Source of the DNA: Paenibacillus sp. PAMC 26794
Lineage (GTDB): Bacteria; Bacillota; Bacilli; Paenibacillales; Paenibacillaceae
Length of the DNA: 64,000 nucleotides
Direction of reading: 5' to 3'
Assembly (NCBI RefSeq): GCF_000316035.1
Contig: NZ_ANHX01000011.1
Span: forward strand, 616,474-680,473
Part shown: one piece after another, positions 24,878 through 32,936 of the stretch
Numbering within the stretch: the stretch's first letter is position 1
How the letters are laid out: every line of letters begins with the position of its first letter
Made by a program: the position numbers and the translations under genes
The notes under the pieces: model-generated
Told to the model about the DNA's origin: nothing
What the model saw: the letters and a program-made list of their open reading frames with translations, nothing else
The model's database searches: none

Positions 24878-25591
24878 TTAATTACTCGTATATTTAACCC
24901 AATCGTACTCAGCATAGAGCGGATTGGCGCCGTTATAAGGACCGAGCCAGCTATCTACTCCTGTTCCATTCCAGAGGTTCATCATGATTTTTCCGGGTGT
25001 TTTAGGAATATTGCTGGTTGCCGTATGCTTCAATACACCATCAACATACCATTTGATATGTCCCGGCTGCCAGTCAAATGCGTACGTATGGAAACCTTGG
25101 GATGCATCAAAACCTAGATTGATAATCTTCTCATGATTACCAACCCCATTGGTATAATAATTAAACTGCACTTTGGTTGTGTCTTTTCCTAAAAATTCGA
25201 TATCAATCTCATCCCATTGGGTGCCATGTGCAGGGCCTGTGTATGTGAAAAATGAGGAAACTACACCTGTGTTCTTGGCAGGTTTCATACTGACTTCATA
25301 CAAGCCGTACCCATACGTATTCGTGGAACGGTACTCTCCGCAATCAAACTTGTTCTGTGCAGAGCTGGTCAAACCAAGCTTAAGCTTGCCGTCACTTGTA
25401 AAATTAACATTGTTAGCCCTCCACGTACAGTTAAACATGTTCCCATTGGAATACCCATCCGCTTTTTGCCACGTACTTGCGTTAAAATAGGTTAGAGGTT
25501 CCCAGAAAACATAACCCGCGAAAGCGCTTACCGAAAAAAACAAAGAGATGACACCAGTTACCGCCAAAGTATACCAAGACTTCCTCTTCAT
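24878..25591 (-). CDS. bglS: Secreted GH16 lichenase (endo-beta-1,3-1,4-glucanase)
   Basis: A 237-residue secreted enzyme. After a signal peptide (about 1-26) the mature sequence closely follows Bacillus/Paenibacillus lichenases: [20 protein letters not shown], the catalytic [12 protein letters not shown] (two glutamates and the central aspartate of GH16), and [12 protein letters not shown] near the end. It hydrolyses beta-1,4 bonds next to beta-1,3 bonds in cereal beta-glucan and lichenan. Of two adjacent ATGs, the second (25591) is preferred, being 6 nt from GGAGG. It is a single-gene transcript with its own terminator. A cre-like site (25640-25653) and an inverted repeat (25619-25633) lie just upstream, suggesting carbon catabolite control. 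Confidence 0.95.
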   Translation of the reverse strand: MKRKSWYTLAVTGVISLFFSVSAFAGYVFWEPLTYFNASTWQKADGYSNGNMFNCTWRANNVNFTSDGKLKLGLTSSAQNKFDCGEYRSTNTYGYGLYEVSMKPAKNTGVVSSFFTYTGPAHGTQWDEIDIEFLGKDTTKVQFNYYTNGVGNHEKIINLGFDASQGFHTYAFDWQPGHIKWYVDGVLKHTATSNIPKTPGKIMMNLWNGTGVDSWLGPYNGANPLYAEYDWVKYTSN

Positions 25592-25618
25592 CATACACCT
25601 CCATGAATGATTCCAACA

Positions 25619-25633
25619 TGTACAAGCGGTACA
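25619..25633. promoter_or_regulatory. Perfect inverted repeat upstream of lichenase
   Basis: TGTAC-AAGCG-GTACA, a perfect 5-bp dyad, 28 bp upstream of the start codon. Possible operator. Confidence 0.4.
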
Positions 25634-25639
25634 ATAATA

Positions 25640-25653
25640 GATAGCGCTTACAT
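25640..25653 (-). promoter_or_regulatory. cre-like CcpA site upstream of lichenase
   Basis: Minus strand ATGTAAGCGCTATC closely fits the cre consensus TGWAANCGNTNWCA apart from its last bases. It is positioned in the promoter region of a catabolic glucanase gene. Confidence 0.5.
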
Positions 25654-25759
25654 GGTTGGTATTTCCATTTTATCTGGAAGCATAGTGGTACACTATAGTA
25701 AACTTTAAAGCAGAGATATTCATTTTTAAAGATTCTTGTAACTCATTATGACGCGCATA

Positions 25760-25788
25760 TTGACAGTGATAATCGTTATCAATAATGT
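25760..25788 (+). promoter_or_regulatory. Fur box embedded in promoter of the AraC regulator
   Basis: TTGACA (25760-25765), 17-bp spacer, TAATGT (25783-25788). The spacer contains TGATAATCGTTATCA (25767-25781), a near-perfect 7-1-7 Fur box, so iron-replete repression is expected. Confidence 0.75.
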
Positions 25789-25855
25789 TGGAGTAAGGTG
25801 CACAACGATTTATCTTAGAATGACCGGCAAACACTTTTGAAATGAGGTACGTAAT

Positions 25856-26683
25856 GTGAAAGTAGACGTTAATCAGTTAGCAGCCCATTTTGCACACATT
25901 CCTTTTCAAGTAGAAGGAGTATATCGATATGCTAGAAATCCAGGGGTTCCCCAGGCTGACTATACCGATTCTTTTCCTGGATTTGTATTTCCTCTTACAG
26001 GAAAAATACAATTTCAATTTGATGGTACGCCATATATTTTTTCACCAGGAAAAGTTGTACATGGGGGCGCGAAAATGAAACTGGATCAAACCGTGTTTCA
26101 TAGAACGGACTGGGAATACATCCTCGTTTTATACCGGATATGTAGTTCGGACCTCGAAGAGACAAGCTTTTCCCATCAGCATTTTGAATTATCAACGGGT
26201 CAATCCCCACGTCTGATCGAATTAATCATGCGTCTTTGGCATGTGTATAATCAGCGCGGAGGTATTTCAAAGTTTCAGACCGAGATGCTGTTTCGCGATG
26301 TACTGAACGAGACCTTAATATGTGTTGATCATAGGCAAAATAGTTGTGAATCAGATGTTTTATTCGAGCGGGTCTCTACCTATATCCAAGAATACTATGA
26401 TCAAAGTCTGACTGTCGCATCGCTTGCAGAACAAAATAATGTTAATCGAAATCGACTCTCCTACGTGTTTAGAAGACATGCAGGTATGGGTCCAGCAGAA
26501 TATGTATTGAAATATCGTATAAACATGGCACAGCAAATGTTATTGGCAAGTGATGCGTCTGTACAACAGATAGCTGAGACCGTTGGCATTGCTGACCCCT
26601 TTTATTTTAGCAGAGTGTTTAAGAAACAATGTGGCATTTCTCCTACGGAGTATCGTCTGAAGTTCATCAATAATCCATCCTGA
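25856..26683 (+). CDS. AraC-family regulator under a Fur box (probable iron/siderophore regulator)
   Basis: A 275-residue regulator. The N-terminal 150 residues form a cupin-like sensing domain (FVFPLTGKIQFQFDGTPYIF). The C-terminal AraC domain has two helix-turn-helices (LTVASLAEQNNVNRNRLSYV; VQQIAETVGIADPFYFSRVF) and ends GISPTEYRLKF. The GTG start at 25856 follows GAGGT by 7 nt. A Fur box lies in its promoter, and a Fur-box siderophore-binding lipoprotein is encoded 3 kb away, so a Btr-like activator of iron uptake is the most economical reading. Direct control of that lipoprotein gene is not shown by the sequence. Confidence 0.85.
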   Translation: MKVDVNQLAAHFAHIPFQVEGVYRYARNPGVPQADYTDSFPGFVFPLTGKIQFQFDGTPYIFSPGKVVHGGAKMKLDQTVFHRTDWEYILVLYRICSSDLEETSFSHQHFELSTGQSPRLIELIMRLWHVYNQRGGISKFQTEMLFRDVLNETLICVDHRQNSCESDVLFERVSTYIQEYYDQSLTVASLAEQNNVNRNRLSYVFRRHAGMGPAEYVLKYRINMAQQMLLASDASVQQIAETVGIADPFYFSRVFKKQCGISPTEYRLKFINNPS

Positions 26684-26762
26684 TTTCAATAGGCATCCAT
26701 GTTATACAAAAGCTTAGATCAGTATACTGAACATATAGGATTAATACACAGGAGGAATGACG

Positions 26763-27101
26763 ATGCACTATCAAGCTATTAAATTATATGAGGAATTTTC
26801 GAAATTAAACGATCTTTGGTCTCCGAAACTCATTGGTGAAATGAATGACTATCAATTTAAGATCGTTAAGATTGCTGGAGATTTTGAGTGGCATGTTCAT
26901 GAGGAGACTGACAAGTTATTTTTTGTGCTCGAAGGGGAAATGATAATTGATTTTCGTGATGGGCAAGTGAAGATTTCCAAGGGCGAGATGTATATTGTCC
27001 CCAAGGGAGTCGAGATCAAGCCTTCCGCCGAAAAGGAATGTCATATCATGTTGATGGAGCCTGGAAGCGAAGTAAACACTGGCGGGACTAAGGCCGAATA
27101 A
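26763..27101 (+). CDS. Small cupin-domain protein
   Basis: A 112-residue single-domain cupin. The metal-site motifs are recognisable: WHVHEETDKLFFVLEGEM (His-x-His-x-Glu region) and GEMYIVPKGVEIKP with PSAEKECHIML. The cupin is probably cytoplasmic; many such proteins are small isomerases or sensors, and no specific reaction can be assigned. Of two ATGs at 26757 and 26763, the second is 7 nt from GGAGG and is chosen. It lies 79 bp after the AraC regulator on the same strand and may be cotranscribed. A stem-loop follows at 27144. Confidence 0.82.
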   Translation: MHYQAIKLYEEFSKLNDLWSPKLIGEMNDYQFKIVKIAGDFEWHVHEETDKLFFVLEGEMIIDFRDGQVKISKGEMYIVPKGVEIKPSAEKECHIMLMEPGSEVNTGGTKAE

Positions 27102-27143
27102 ACGTCAGTTATTGGAACCAGGATGTCAATTTGCAATATCAGA

Positions 27144-27179
27144 GAGCCGATAACCGCGTAATAGGGGTTATCGGCTCTG
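27144..27179. terminator. Stem-loop between cupin and hydrolase genes
   Basis: AGAGCCGATAACC-loop-GGTTATCGGCTCT, a 13-bp perfect stem in the convergent intergenic region, but without a T tract on either strand. Confidence 0.45.
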
Positions 27180-27232
27180 CGTCTGTACGGCTAGCTCTTC
27201 GACATACATTAATTAGCAAACTCTCGGTTATG

Positions 27233-28369
27233 TCACTTGTTGCTGGTCTTCCTGATCAATTCCACACCATCGTATGCCAGACTTTCCACACTTGCTGCCT
27301 TCTGCAGTATGTAATGATCAAAAAAGTTCTTCGCATAGTCTGTAACAATATTTCGCATCTCCATAGCATCTCGTTCCCCTCTGAGTTCCTCATTAACACT
27401 GGTAAACACGATGTCACAGTAATCCAAATGTGCAACACGATCAACTGAGAAATAATAGGTTTCCATGCTATTGTTAGCGCCAATAATCGCATTCATATTA
27501 TAGTTAGGTTGACAAAACTGGAGCAAGAAAGGTTTCTTAAGATCGCTGTCAAGAAGTCCAAACGCACCGCTATCCAAACCAATCCCGCAGGCGAACCGGT
27601 CATCATCCCGGCAAACCATCGCCGTGGTAGGCCCTCCATAGGAATGTCCGACTATACCCATGCCGATGTCAAGCAACAATCTGCCCTTAAAGATGGAATT
27701 CAGCTCTCCAGAGTCCAGTTTGTAAAGATAATCGGCTACATACCTTACATCTTCTGCCTGTGATTCACTATACTCTGTTATCTTGGAAAGTATCGGCAGT
27801 GCAAGCACGTTACGGCACATCTCAATGGCAGTTTCATCGTCAGGCCGCATCTCCATCTTACCAGCCAACGCCAGCATCTGCGGATCTTCACCAAAGGCTG
27901 TAATGACATCCGAAAAGTCCTTTGATACATTAAACAGGCGCCCATCTTTACGTTTATACATCGTGCTATTCTGATGGCCGATGCTTACCACAACATACCC
28001 CATGCTTGCCAAGTCTGTACAGAGCACTGTACCCCATTCTGGAGAACCTCCCCCGCCGCAAACATAGAATAACACTGGATAGCGCTTTTCCTTCCCGGAA
28101 AGAGCAAGGTCGTCGTAACACTGGGTCTTGATATCTATAGAGAAAACATCCTTCAACGCGGTGACAAGTGGCTGCTCATTAAACATCTCGTAGACTTCAG
28201 GAAACATGTACGTTGATGTAGTCTTACCTTCGCTACTGTCAGACGGATAGTACACAAAAGCGGTCAGTTCTCTTTTGGAGTAATCTGATGCCGTGTACTC
28301 CAAATCCATCTGGGTTCGACCGACAGTATAGCCGCCAATTGGTTCTGGAAATGCAGTATAGGTTTTCAT
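27233..28369 (-). CDS. Alpha/beta hydrolase resembling platelet-activating-factor acetylhydrolase
   Basis: A 378-residue cytoplasmic hydrolase. PVLFYVCGGGGSP marks the oxyanion region, MGIVGHSYGGPT the nucleophile serine, CGIGLDSGAFG a strand-5 acid region, and RVAHLDYCDIV a plausible catalytic histidine. The overall layout (esterase domain preceded by a beta-rich ELTAFVYYPSD segment) resembles PAF-AH/lipase-like proteins. AAGGGGG lies 7 nt upstream of the ATG at 28369. The start overlaps the stop of the truncated TetR gene by four bases (ATGA), a coupled regulator-hydrolase pair. No signal peptide is seen and the substrate is unknown. Confidence 0.8.
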   Translation of the reverse strand: MKTYTAFPEPIGGYTVGRTQMDLEYTASDYSKRELTAFVYYPSDSSEGKTTSTYMFPEVYEMFNEQPLVTALKDVFSIDIKTQCYDDLALSGKEKRYPVLFYVCGGGGSPEWGTVLCTDLASMGYVVVSIGHQNSTMYKRKDGRLFNVSKDFSDVITAFGEDPQMLALAGKMEMRPDDETAIEMCRNVLALPILSKITEYSESQAEDVRYVADYLYKLDSGELNSIFKGRLLLDIGMGIVGHSYGGPTTAMVCRDDDRFACGIGLDSGAFGLLDSDLKKPFLLQFCQPNYNMNAIIGANNSMETYYFSVDRVAHLDYCDIVFTSVNEELRGERDAMEMRNIVTDYAKNFFDHYILQKAASVESLAYDGVELIRKTSNK

Positions 28370-28884
28370 TTTCTTTCCCCCTTGAGATCGCTAACCATTT
28401 CAGAATATTTATGATCTTCAAGCAGCCCATGGCCCATAAATTCAGCAAAGTACTTGCTGATCTTATGTTGCAGCTTAGAGTCCTTAATATCGAATTCCCT
28501 AAAAAACAAGATTAAATTAAGCTGCATTGACTCAAACATAAAAGAAATCAGGTCGTCGTCAACATCCGGTCGGAGATATCCATCAACCCTCATTCGACGT
28601 AAAATGTCCTTGATCATGGGGAATGACTCGCCCTTTAACACATTCACATATACTTTCAGCAAAATGTCCTCAGGAATATATGAAAATGTTTTAGTGAGTT
28701 TAATTTCCAACTCATTCAGTGGCTCGGTCACCATGCCATTAACGTTACCAAATAAGCCAGTAAGGAAATAGCTGTAAAGGGAATCTTCATTACTGTTACT
28801 AAAATATACAGCTCTTTTCTGGGTCACATTACGTATTAAGTGACAATAAAGGTCATCTTTGTCTTCAAAATACCGATAATACAT
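28366..28884 (-). pseudogene. TetR-family regulator lacking most of its DNA-binding domain
   Basis: The product begins MYYRYFEDKDDLYCHLIRNV, which is the end of the TetR helix-turn-helix (normally preceded by about 40-50 residues including the recognition helix), and continues through a full ligand-binding domain. A TGA immediately precedes the ATG in frame, and the upstream DNA does not encode the missing helices in any frame I read. This looks like a deletion that fused the promoter region to the middle of the gene. It could still be made as a non-DNA-binding remnant. It is coupled to the hydrolase by an ATGA overlap. Confidence 0.7.
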
Positions 28885-28909
28885 TCACAAGTCAAGTCGT
28901 ATTAAAATA

Positions 28910-28921
28910 GAGTGTTCACTC
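28910..28921. promoter_or_regulatory. Short palindrome upstream of truncated TetR gene
   Basis: GAGTG-TT-CACTC, a 12-bp dyad that may be the original TetR operator left after loss of the regulator's DNA-binding domain. Confidence 0.35.
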
Positions 28922-28984
28922 CATTCTCGCTATCATTCAGGCTGACCGGGAACAGCTTTAGACAGGAATTTGGTCCCTGATAAC

Positions 28985-29016
28985 AAAAAAAGCCGCTAAA
29001 TAGCGACTTTTAATGG
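28985..29016 (-). terminator. Intrinsic terminator, dispersed hairpin copy B
   Basis: Minus strand AAAGTCGCTatttAGCGGCTTTTTT, directly after the siderophore-binding lipoprotein gene. It shares the stem and the flanking CCATT with copy A. Confidence 0.8.
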
Positions 29017-29041
29017 TACTATGTTTTTGTTCTTGGCTTCA

Positions 29042-30112
29042 TTACAACCCGAGATCATCAGCGAGTCCTTCAACACCTGTGAAGATGGAATCCCCGTAAC
29101 CCCAGAAGTTGTTGAAATCAATAATGTAGATTTTCTTGTTTTTAACTGCGTTAATGTTTTGCACCTGCTTGTTGGCAAGCAGCTTTTTAATCGTTTCTTC
29201 TGGATCAATACCACCTGCATATCTCGAAATAATCATGGCATCCGGATTAATCTCGATTAGCTTCTCCAGACTGAGTGTGCCGGTTTCATTAATCAGCATA
29301 TTATGCATATTGATTAATGACATTGCACTTTCAATAAACGTATCACCATTTCCGTTGTAAATGCCAATGGTTCCATCACCATTATCTGAAAAAGATGCAT
29401 AGTTGATCGTTTCAGCGCTAGCTCGGGCCGACAAGGCATTCTCGCGTGCTTTAAGTGTCTCAATATATGCCGCTGCATTTGCTTGTACGTTGAATATCTC
29501 ACCTAATTCAGTAATGTCCTGATACAGACTATCTAACGATGCATCAGGAACACTGGTGCTTTGTACGTACGTTTTAATCCCCATATCATTCAAGCTGCTT
29601 ACTGTACCAACACCCCAGTCCGCATCCTCAAACAATCCACCACGCCCTACAACCAGGTCAGGCGTAGCCCCTATTGTCACTTCCTTACCTACATAGCCTT
29701 CAGCAAGCACAGGAATTTGTTTGAACTTGTCAGCAATATCTTCAGGTACACTACCAAACAACGCAGCTACACCTACAAGCTTGTCTGTCAAACCAAGACG
29801 AATCATCAGCTCGGCTGCACCTTGGGTATTGGCAACTACTCGTTCAGGTGCCTTATCGAAGGTTTGTTCTTTAGCCACCCATGTTCCATTTTCAGTCGTA
29901 TAGTTAGAAACGGTTAATGGATACGTTGTTTGAGCAGCACCTGAAGCTTCTGCATCCGATTTCTTCTCATCTGTTGCAACATTTTTCGCTGCTTGCTGCG
30001 AGTTATTGTTTGCCTGATCGCTACCATCATTACTATTGGAGCAGGCTGCAAGTACAACAACAAGTGCAGCAATAAAACAAAATAACATTCCTTTTTTAAA
30101 GCGTGTAGACAT
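29042..30112 (-). CDS. Iron-siderophore ABC transporter substrate-binding lipoprotein
   Basis: A 356-residue FecB/FhuD-like binding protein. A lipoprotein signal peptide ends in LAAC (lipobox), followed by an Asn/Gln/Ser-rich tether and the type III binding-protein fold (PERVVANTQGAAELMIRLGL; GATPDLVVGRGGLFED; LIEINPDAMIISRYAGG; VKNKKIYIIDF). It captures ferric siderophore at the outer membrane face for a permease not encoded here, so it is an orphan. AAGGGAG precedes the ATG. A classic Fur box (30205-30225) lies about 95 bp upstream, and hairpin copy B terminates it. Confidence 0.9.
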   Translation of the reverse strand: MSTRFKKGMLFCFIAALVVVLAACSNSNDGSDQANNNSQQAAKNVATDEKKSDAEASGAAQTTYPLTVSNYTTENGTWVAKEQTFDKAPERVVANTQGAAELMIRLGLTDKLVGVAALFGSVPEDIADKFKQIPVLAEGYVGKEVTIGATPDLVVGRGGLFEDADWGVGTVSSLNDMGIKTYVQSTSVPDASLDSLYQDITELGEIFNVQANAAAYIETLKARENALSARASAETINYASFSDNGDGTIGIYNGNGDTFIESAMSLINMHNMLINETGTLSLEKLIEINPDAMIISRYAGGIDPEETIKKLLANKQVQNINAVKNKKIYIIDFNNFWGYGDSIFTGVEGLADDLGL

Positions 30113-30204
30113 TTAATTCTCTCCCTTTTGAATCCTTAATTTTCTATTTATGCATTATGTAAAATAGTTATTGTCAGTATACAGCAAATGTCGAATCTCG
30201 TAAA

Positions 30205-30225
30205 TGATAATTATAATCATTCTCA
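30205..30225 (-). promoter_or_regulatory. Fur box of the siderophore-binding lipoprotein gene
   Basis: Minus strand TGAGAATGATTATAATTATCA (30225-30205) closely matches the 19-21-bp Fur box made of overlapping TGATAAT-type units. Confidence 0.8.
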
Positions 30226-30284
30226 ATTGATGAAAAAAGGACATTCTCCTCTCCGTTTTTTTCTTTTGCTTTCGTCAACAATAA

Positions 30285-30316
30285 CAAAAAAGCCGATCCA
30301 ATTTATGATCGGCTTT
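30285..30316 (-). terminator. Intrinsic terminator of pdxS
   Basis: AAGCCGATC-loop-GATCGGCTTTTTTG on the minus strand, 39 bp after the pdxS stop. Confidence 0.85.
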
Positions 30317-30354
30317 GCTTGACACTATTCATACTCCAGTTGTTCTATCTGCTC

Positions 30355-31236
30355 TTACCAACCACGGTTGGACATGCGCTCTTCTGGAGCCAATTTAGAA
30401 ATTTCGATCCCTTTCATAGGGGCGCCCAAGTTTTTGGATACTTCGGCAATCAGTTTGTAATCCGTGTAATGTGTTGTAGCTTCAACGATTGCACGAGCGA
30501 ATTTCTCAGGGCTATCGGATTTGAAAATACCTGATCCTACAAACACACCATCTGCTCCCAGGTGCATCATTAGTGCTGCGTCTGCCGGAGTAGCTACACC
30601 GCCTGCTGCAAAGTTAACGACAGGAAGTTTACCATTTTCATGAACTTCGCGCAGTAACTCATAAGCTACACCCAAATTTTTGGCTTCAGCGTACAGCTCA
30701 TCCTTTGACATGTTTTGCACTTTGCGGAGCTGGCTGTTAATTAGACGCATATGACGAACTGCCTCAACAATGTTGCCCGTTCCAGGCTCACCTTTTGTAC
30801 GAATCATCGATGCACCCTCACCAATACGGCGAAGAGCTTCTCCCAAATCTTTGGCTCCACATACAAATGGTACAGTAAACTCATGTTTATCGATATGGAA
30901 CATTTCGTCTGCAGGCGTAAGAACTTCACTTTCATCGAGATAGTCCACACCTAGGGATTCAAGCACTTTGGCTTCTATGTAATGACCGATACGTGCTTTA
31001 GCCATAACTGGGATAGATACAACCTTCATAACCTCTTCAACGATGGTTGGATCTGCCATACGAGCTACACCGCCAGCTGCGCGAATATCGGAAGGTACCC
31101 GTTCAAGAGCCATAACAGCTGTTGCCCCTGCCGCCTCAGCAATTTTAGCTTGCTCTGCATTCATAACGTCCATGATGACGCCACCTTTTTGCATCTCAGC
31201 CATTCCTCTTTTTACACGATCTGTACCTGTTTGCAT
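30355..31236 (-). CDS. pdxS: Pyridoxal 5'-phosphate synthase lyase subunit PdxS
   Basis: A 293-residue PdxS/SNZ protein, very highly conserved: [58 protein letters not shown] and [16 protein letters not shown]. PdxS forms a dodecameric barrel and makes PLP from ribose 5-phosphate, glyceraldehyde 3-phosphate and ammonia delivered by the glutaminase PdxT. The ATG at 31236 follows AGGAGG by 9 nt; an upstream ATG has no support. The gene normally after it, pdxT, is absent: the sequence runs into a terminator. The divergent neighbour is pdxR. PdxT must come from elsewhere, or the enzyme uses free ammonia. Confidence 0.96.
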   Translation of the reverse strand: MQTGTDRVKRGMAEMQKGGVIMDVMNAEQAKIAEAAGATAVMALERVPSDIRAAGGVARMADPTIVEEVMKVVSIPVMAKARIGHYIEAKVLESLGVDYLDESEVLTPADEMFHIDKHEFTVPFVCGAKDLGEALRRIGEGASMIRTKGEPGTGNIVEAVRHMRLINSQLRKVQNMSKDELYAEAKNLGVAYELLREVHENGKLPVVNFAAGGVATPADAALMMHLGADGVFVGSGIFKSDSPEKFARAIVEATTHYTDYKLIAEVSKNLGAPMKGIEISKLAPEERMSNRGW

Positions 31237-31386
31237 GATTGTAGTCCTCCTAAGTAACTTTTGGGTGGTTTTCAATAAAGGCATCGCTCTAATCTATGAT
31301 TTAGTATAGAATGAGAATGGTCATATAAAAAGATCCAATATTTTTGGTTTTTAATGTACCACTTCAATGATAACTCTGGAGGTCCT

Positions 31387-32877
31387 ATGCAATTTCATGT
31401 AGCTTACAGTTCATATTTGAACCGAAAATATACGAAGATGAAGGCTCTCTATCATGCCATTCGTGATGCAATTCATGAAGGTAATCTTATACATGGCGAG
31501 AAGTTACCCTCTACTCGAGAGTTAGCCGCAACGTATCACATTTCCAGAGGAACCGTGAATCAGGTCTATGATACGTTGACTGCTCAAGGTTACATTCATT
31601 CAGAGCATGGAAGAGGAACCTTTGTTGCATATCAGTTGGACTTAAGCAATGATGCGTCCACCGAGAAAGCTTGTACGCATCACTTATCCGCCTGGGGAAA
31701 TCGTATTCAGCAGTTTGAACAGCAGTCGATTCAAAGAAATACACCAGCCAATGCTCATACACTTGATTCCAGAATGAATAGCGACGAAGTGATCGACTTT
31801 AGCAAATATCAACCTGACTTCTCCAAGTTTCCTTACGATGAATGGAATAATCGATTGTATGCAGAGATAAGGCATCGTGAGCATCACCTGAAAACAACCT
31901 CTGCCATGGTTAGTTCAACCGGGGATCCAAAATTGAGAGAAGCCATTGCTGCCTATCTTCGGAGGATGCGGGGCATCCAAGTCGATCCGGATCATATTGC
32001 AGTAACTGCAGGCTCCATGCAAGCTATAGCCCTACTCACTCAATTACTTGCAGATCCTGGGGATTATGTCGTGACAGAAAGTCCTTGTTATGTCGGGATT
32101 TCTAAAGCCATATTGGCTGCGGGTGCTAAGTTAATTGAAGCCAATCTCGATGGTCAGGGCGTTGTGCCCCAAGACTGGGAAGCACGTATGTTGTTTGTCA
32201 CGCCGTCACGACAATTTCCTACTGGTGAAATGCTCAGTCTGGAACGCAGACAAACCTTGCTGGACTGGGCACAGCGAAATGATGCCATGATTGTTGAGGA
32301 TGATTATGATAGTGAATTCCGATATCGTGGAATGCATGTTGAACCCCTGAAAACACTTGATAAAGCAGGACGTGTAATCTACCTGGGTAGCTTTACCAAA
32401 ACCTTGCCTTTAGAAGTACGACTTGGTTATGTGGTTCTTCCCCCTACCTTGGCTGACACCTTTAGAAAGGCACAGGCATTATACGAGCCAAGACCCGTCA
32501 ACCTGATCGAACAACGGGCATTAGCTGCATTCATGACAAGCGGTCAATATGAGCGTCATCTGCGCAGAATGAATCGATTATACAGTCGGAAATTCCATCT
32601 GTTACTCAAACTTTTGAACAAGCAACTCTCTACATGGTTTGATTGGGTGGAGAATGAAGCGGGTCTCCACGTGTTTGGCTGGTGGCGAGGTAATGTGTCC
32701 ACCTATGAGGCCTTTCGGGAATCAGCTAGGTCACAAGGTGTGGTATACTCAGAAGTCAGCAGTTCAACGGCTGTTGGTATGAAGTATGGTATCTATTTAT
32801 CTTTTGCACATTTGTCAGATGAACAATTACAGGAAGGCGTATCCAGATTAAAAAATGCCGTTACAACTGCATTGTGA
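31387..32877 (+). CDS. pdxR: PdxR, MocR-type (GntR-aminotransferase) regulator of PLP synthesis
   Basis: A 496-residue MocR protein. The N-terminal GntR winged helix (LPSTRELAATYHISRGTVNQ) is joined by a linker to a fold-type I aminotransferase-like domain with the PLP-lysine segment GSFTKTLPLEVRLGY and EDDYDSEFRYRG. PdxR binds PLP and activates or represses pdxS and itself. The ATG at 31387 follows GGAGG. It is divergent from pdxS across a 150-bp region, the usual arrangement. That region has two similar T-rich stretches (31258-31276 and 31339-31356) that may be the direct-repeat operator typical of MocR proteins. Confidence 0.92.
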   Translation: MQFHVAYSSYLNRKYTKMKALYHAIRDAIHEGNLIHGEKLPSTRELAATYHISRGTVNQVYDTLTAQGYIHSEHGRGTFVAYQLDLSNDASTEKACTHHLSAWGNRIQQFEQQSIQRNTPANAHTLDSRMNSDEVIDFSKYQPDFSKFPYDEWNNRLYAEIRHREHHLKTTSAMVSSTGDPKLREAIAAYLRRMRGIQVDPDHIAVTAGSMQAIALLTQLLADPGDYVVTESPCYVGISKAILAAGAKLIEANLDGQGVVPQDWEARMLFVTPSRQFPTGEMLSLERRQTLLDWAQRNDAMIVEDDYDSEFRYRGMHVEPLKTLDKAGRVIYLGSFTKTLPLEVRLGYVVLPPTLADTFRKAQALYEPRPVNLIEQRALAAFMTSGQYERHLRRMNRLYSRKFHLLLKLLNKQLSTWFDWVENEAGLHVFGWWRGNVSTYEAFRESARSQGVVYSEVSSSTAVGMKYGIYLSFAHLSDEQLQEGVSRLKNAVTTAL

Positions 32878-32936
32878 GGTAAATCGTCTCCAAAGTGAGT
32901 ACAAGAAGATCATCATTCGGAAGAGGGGCGATCGTT

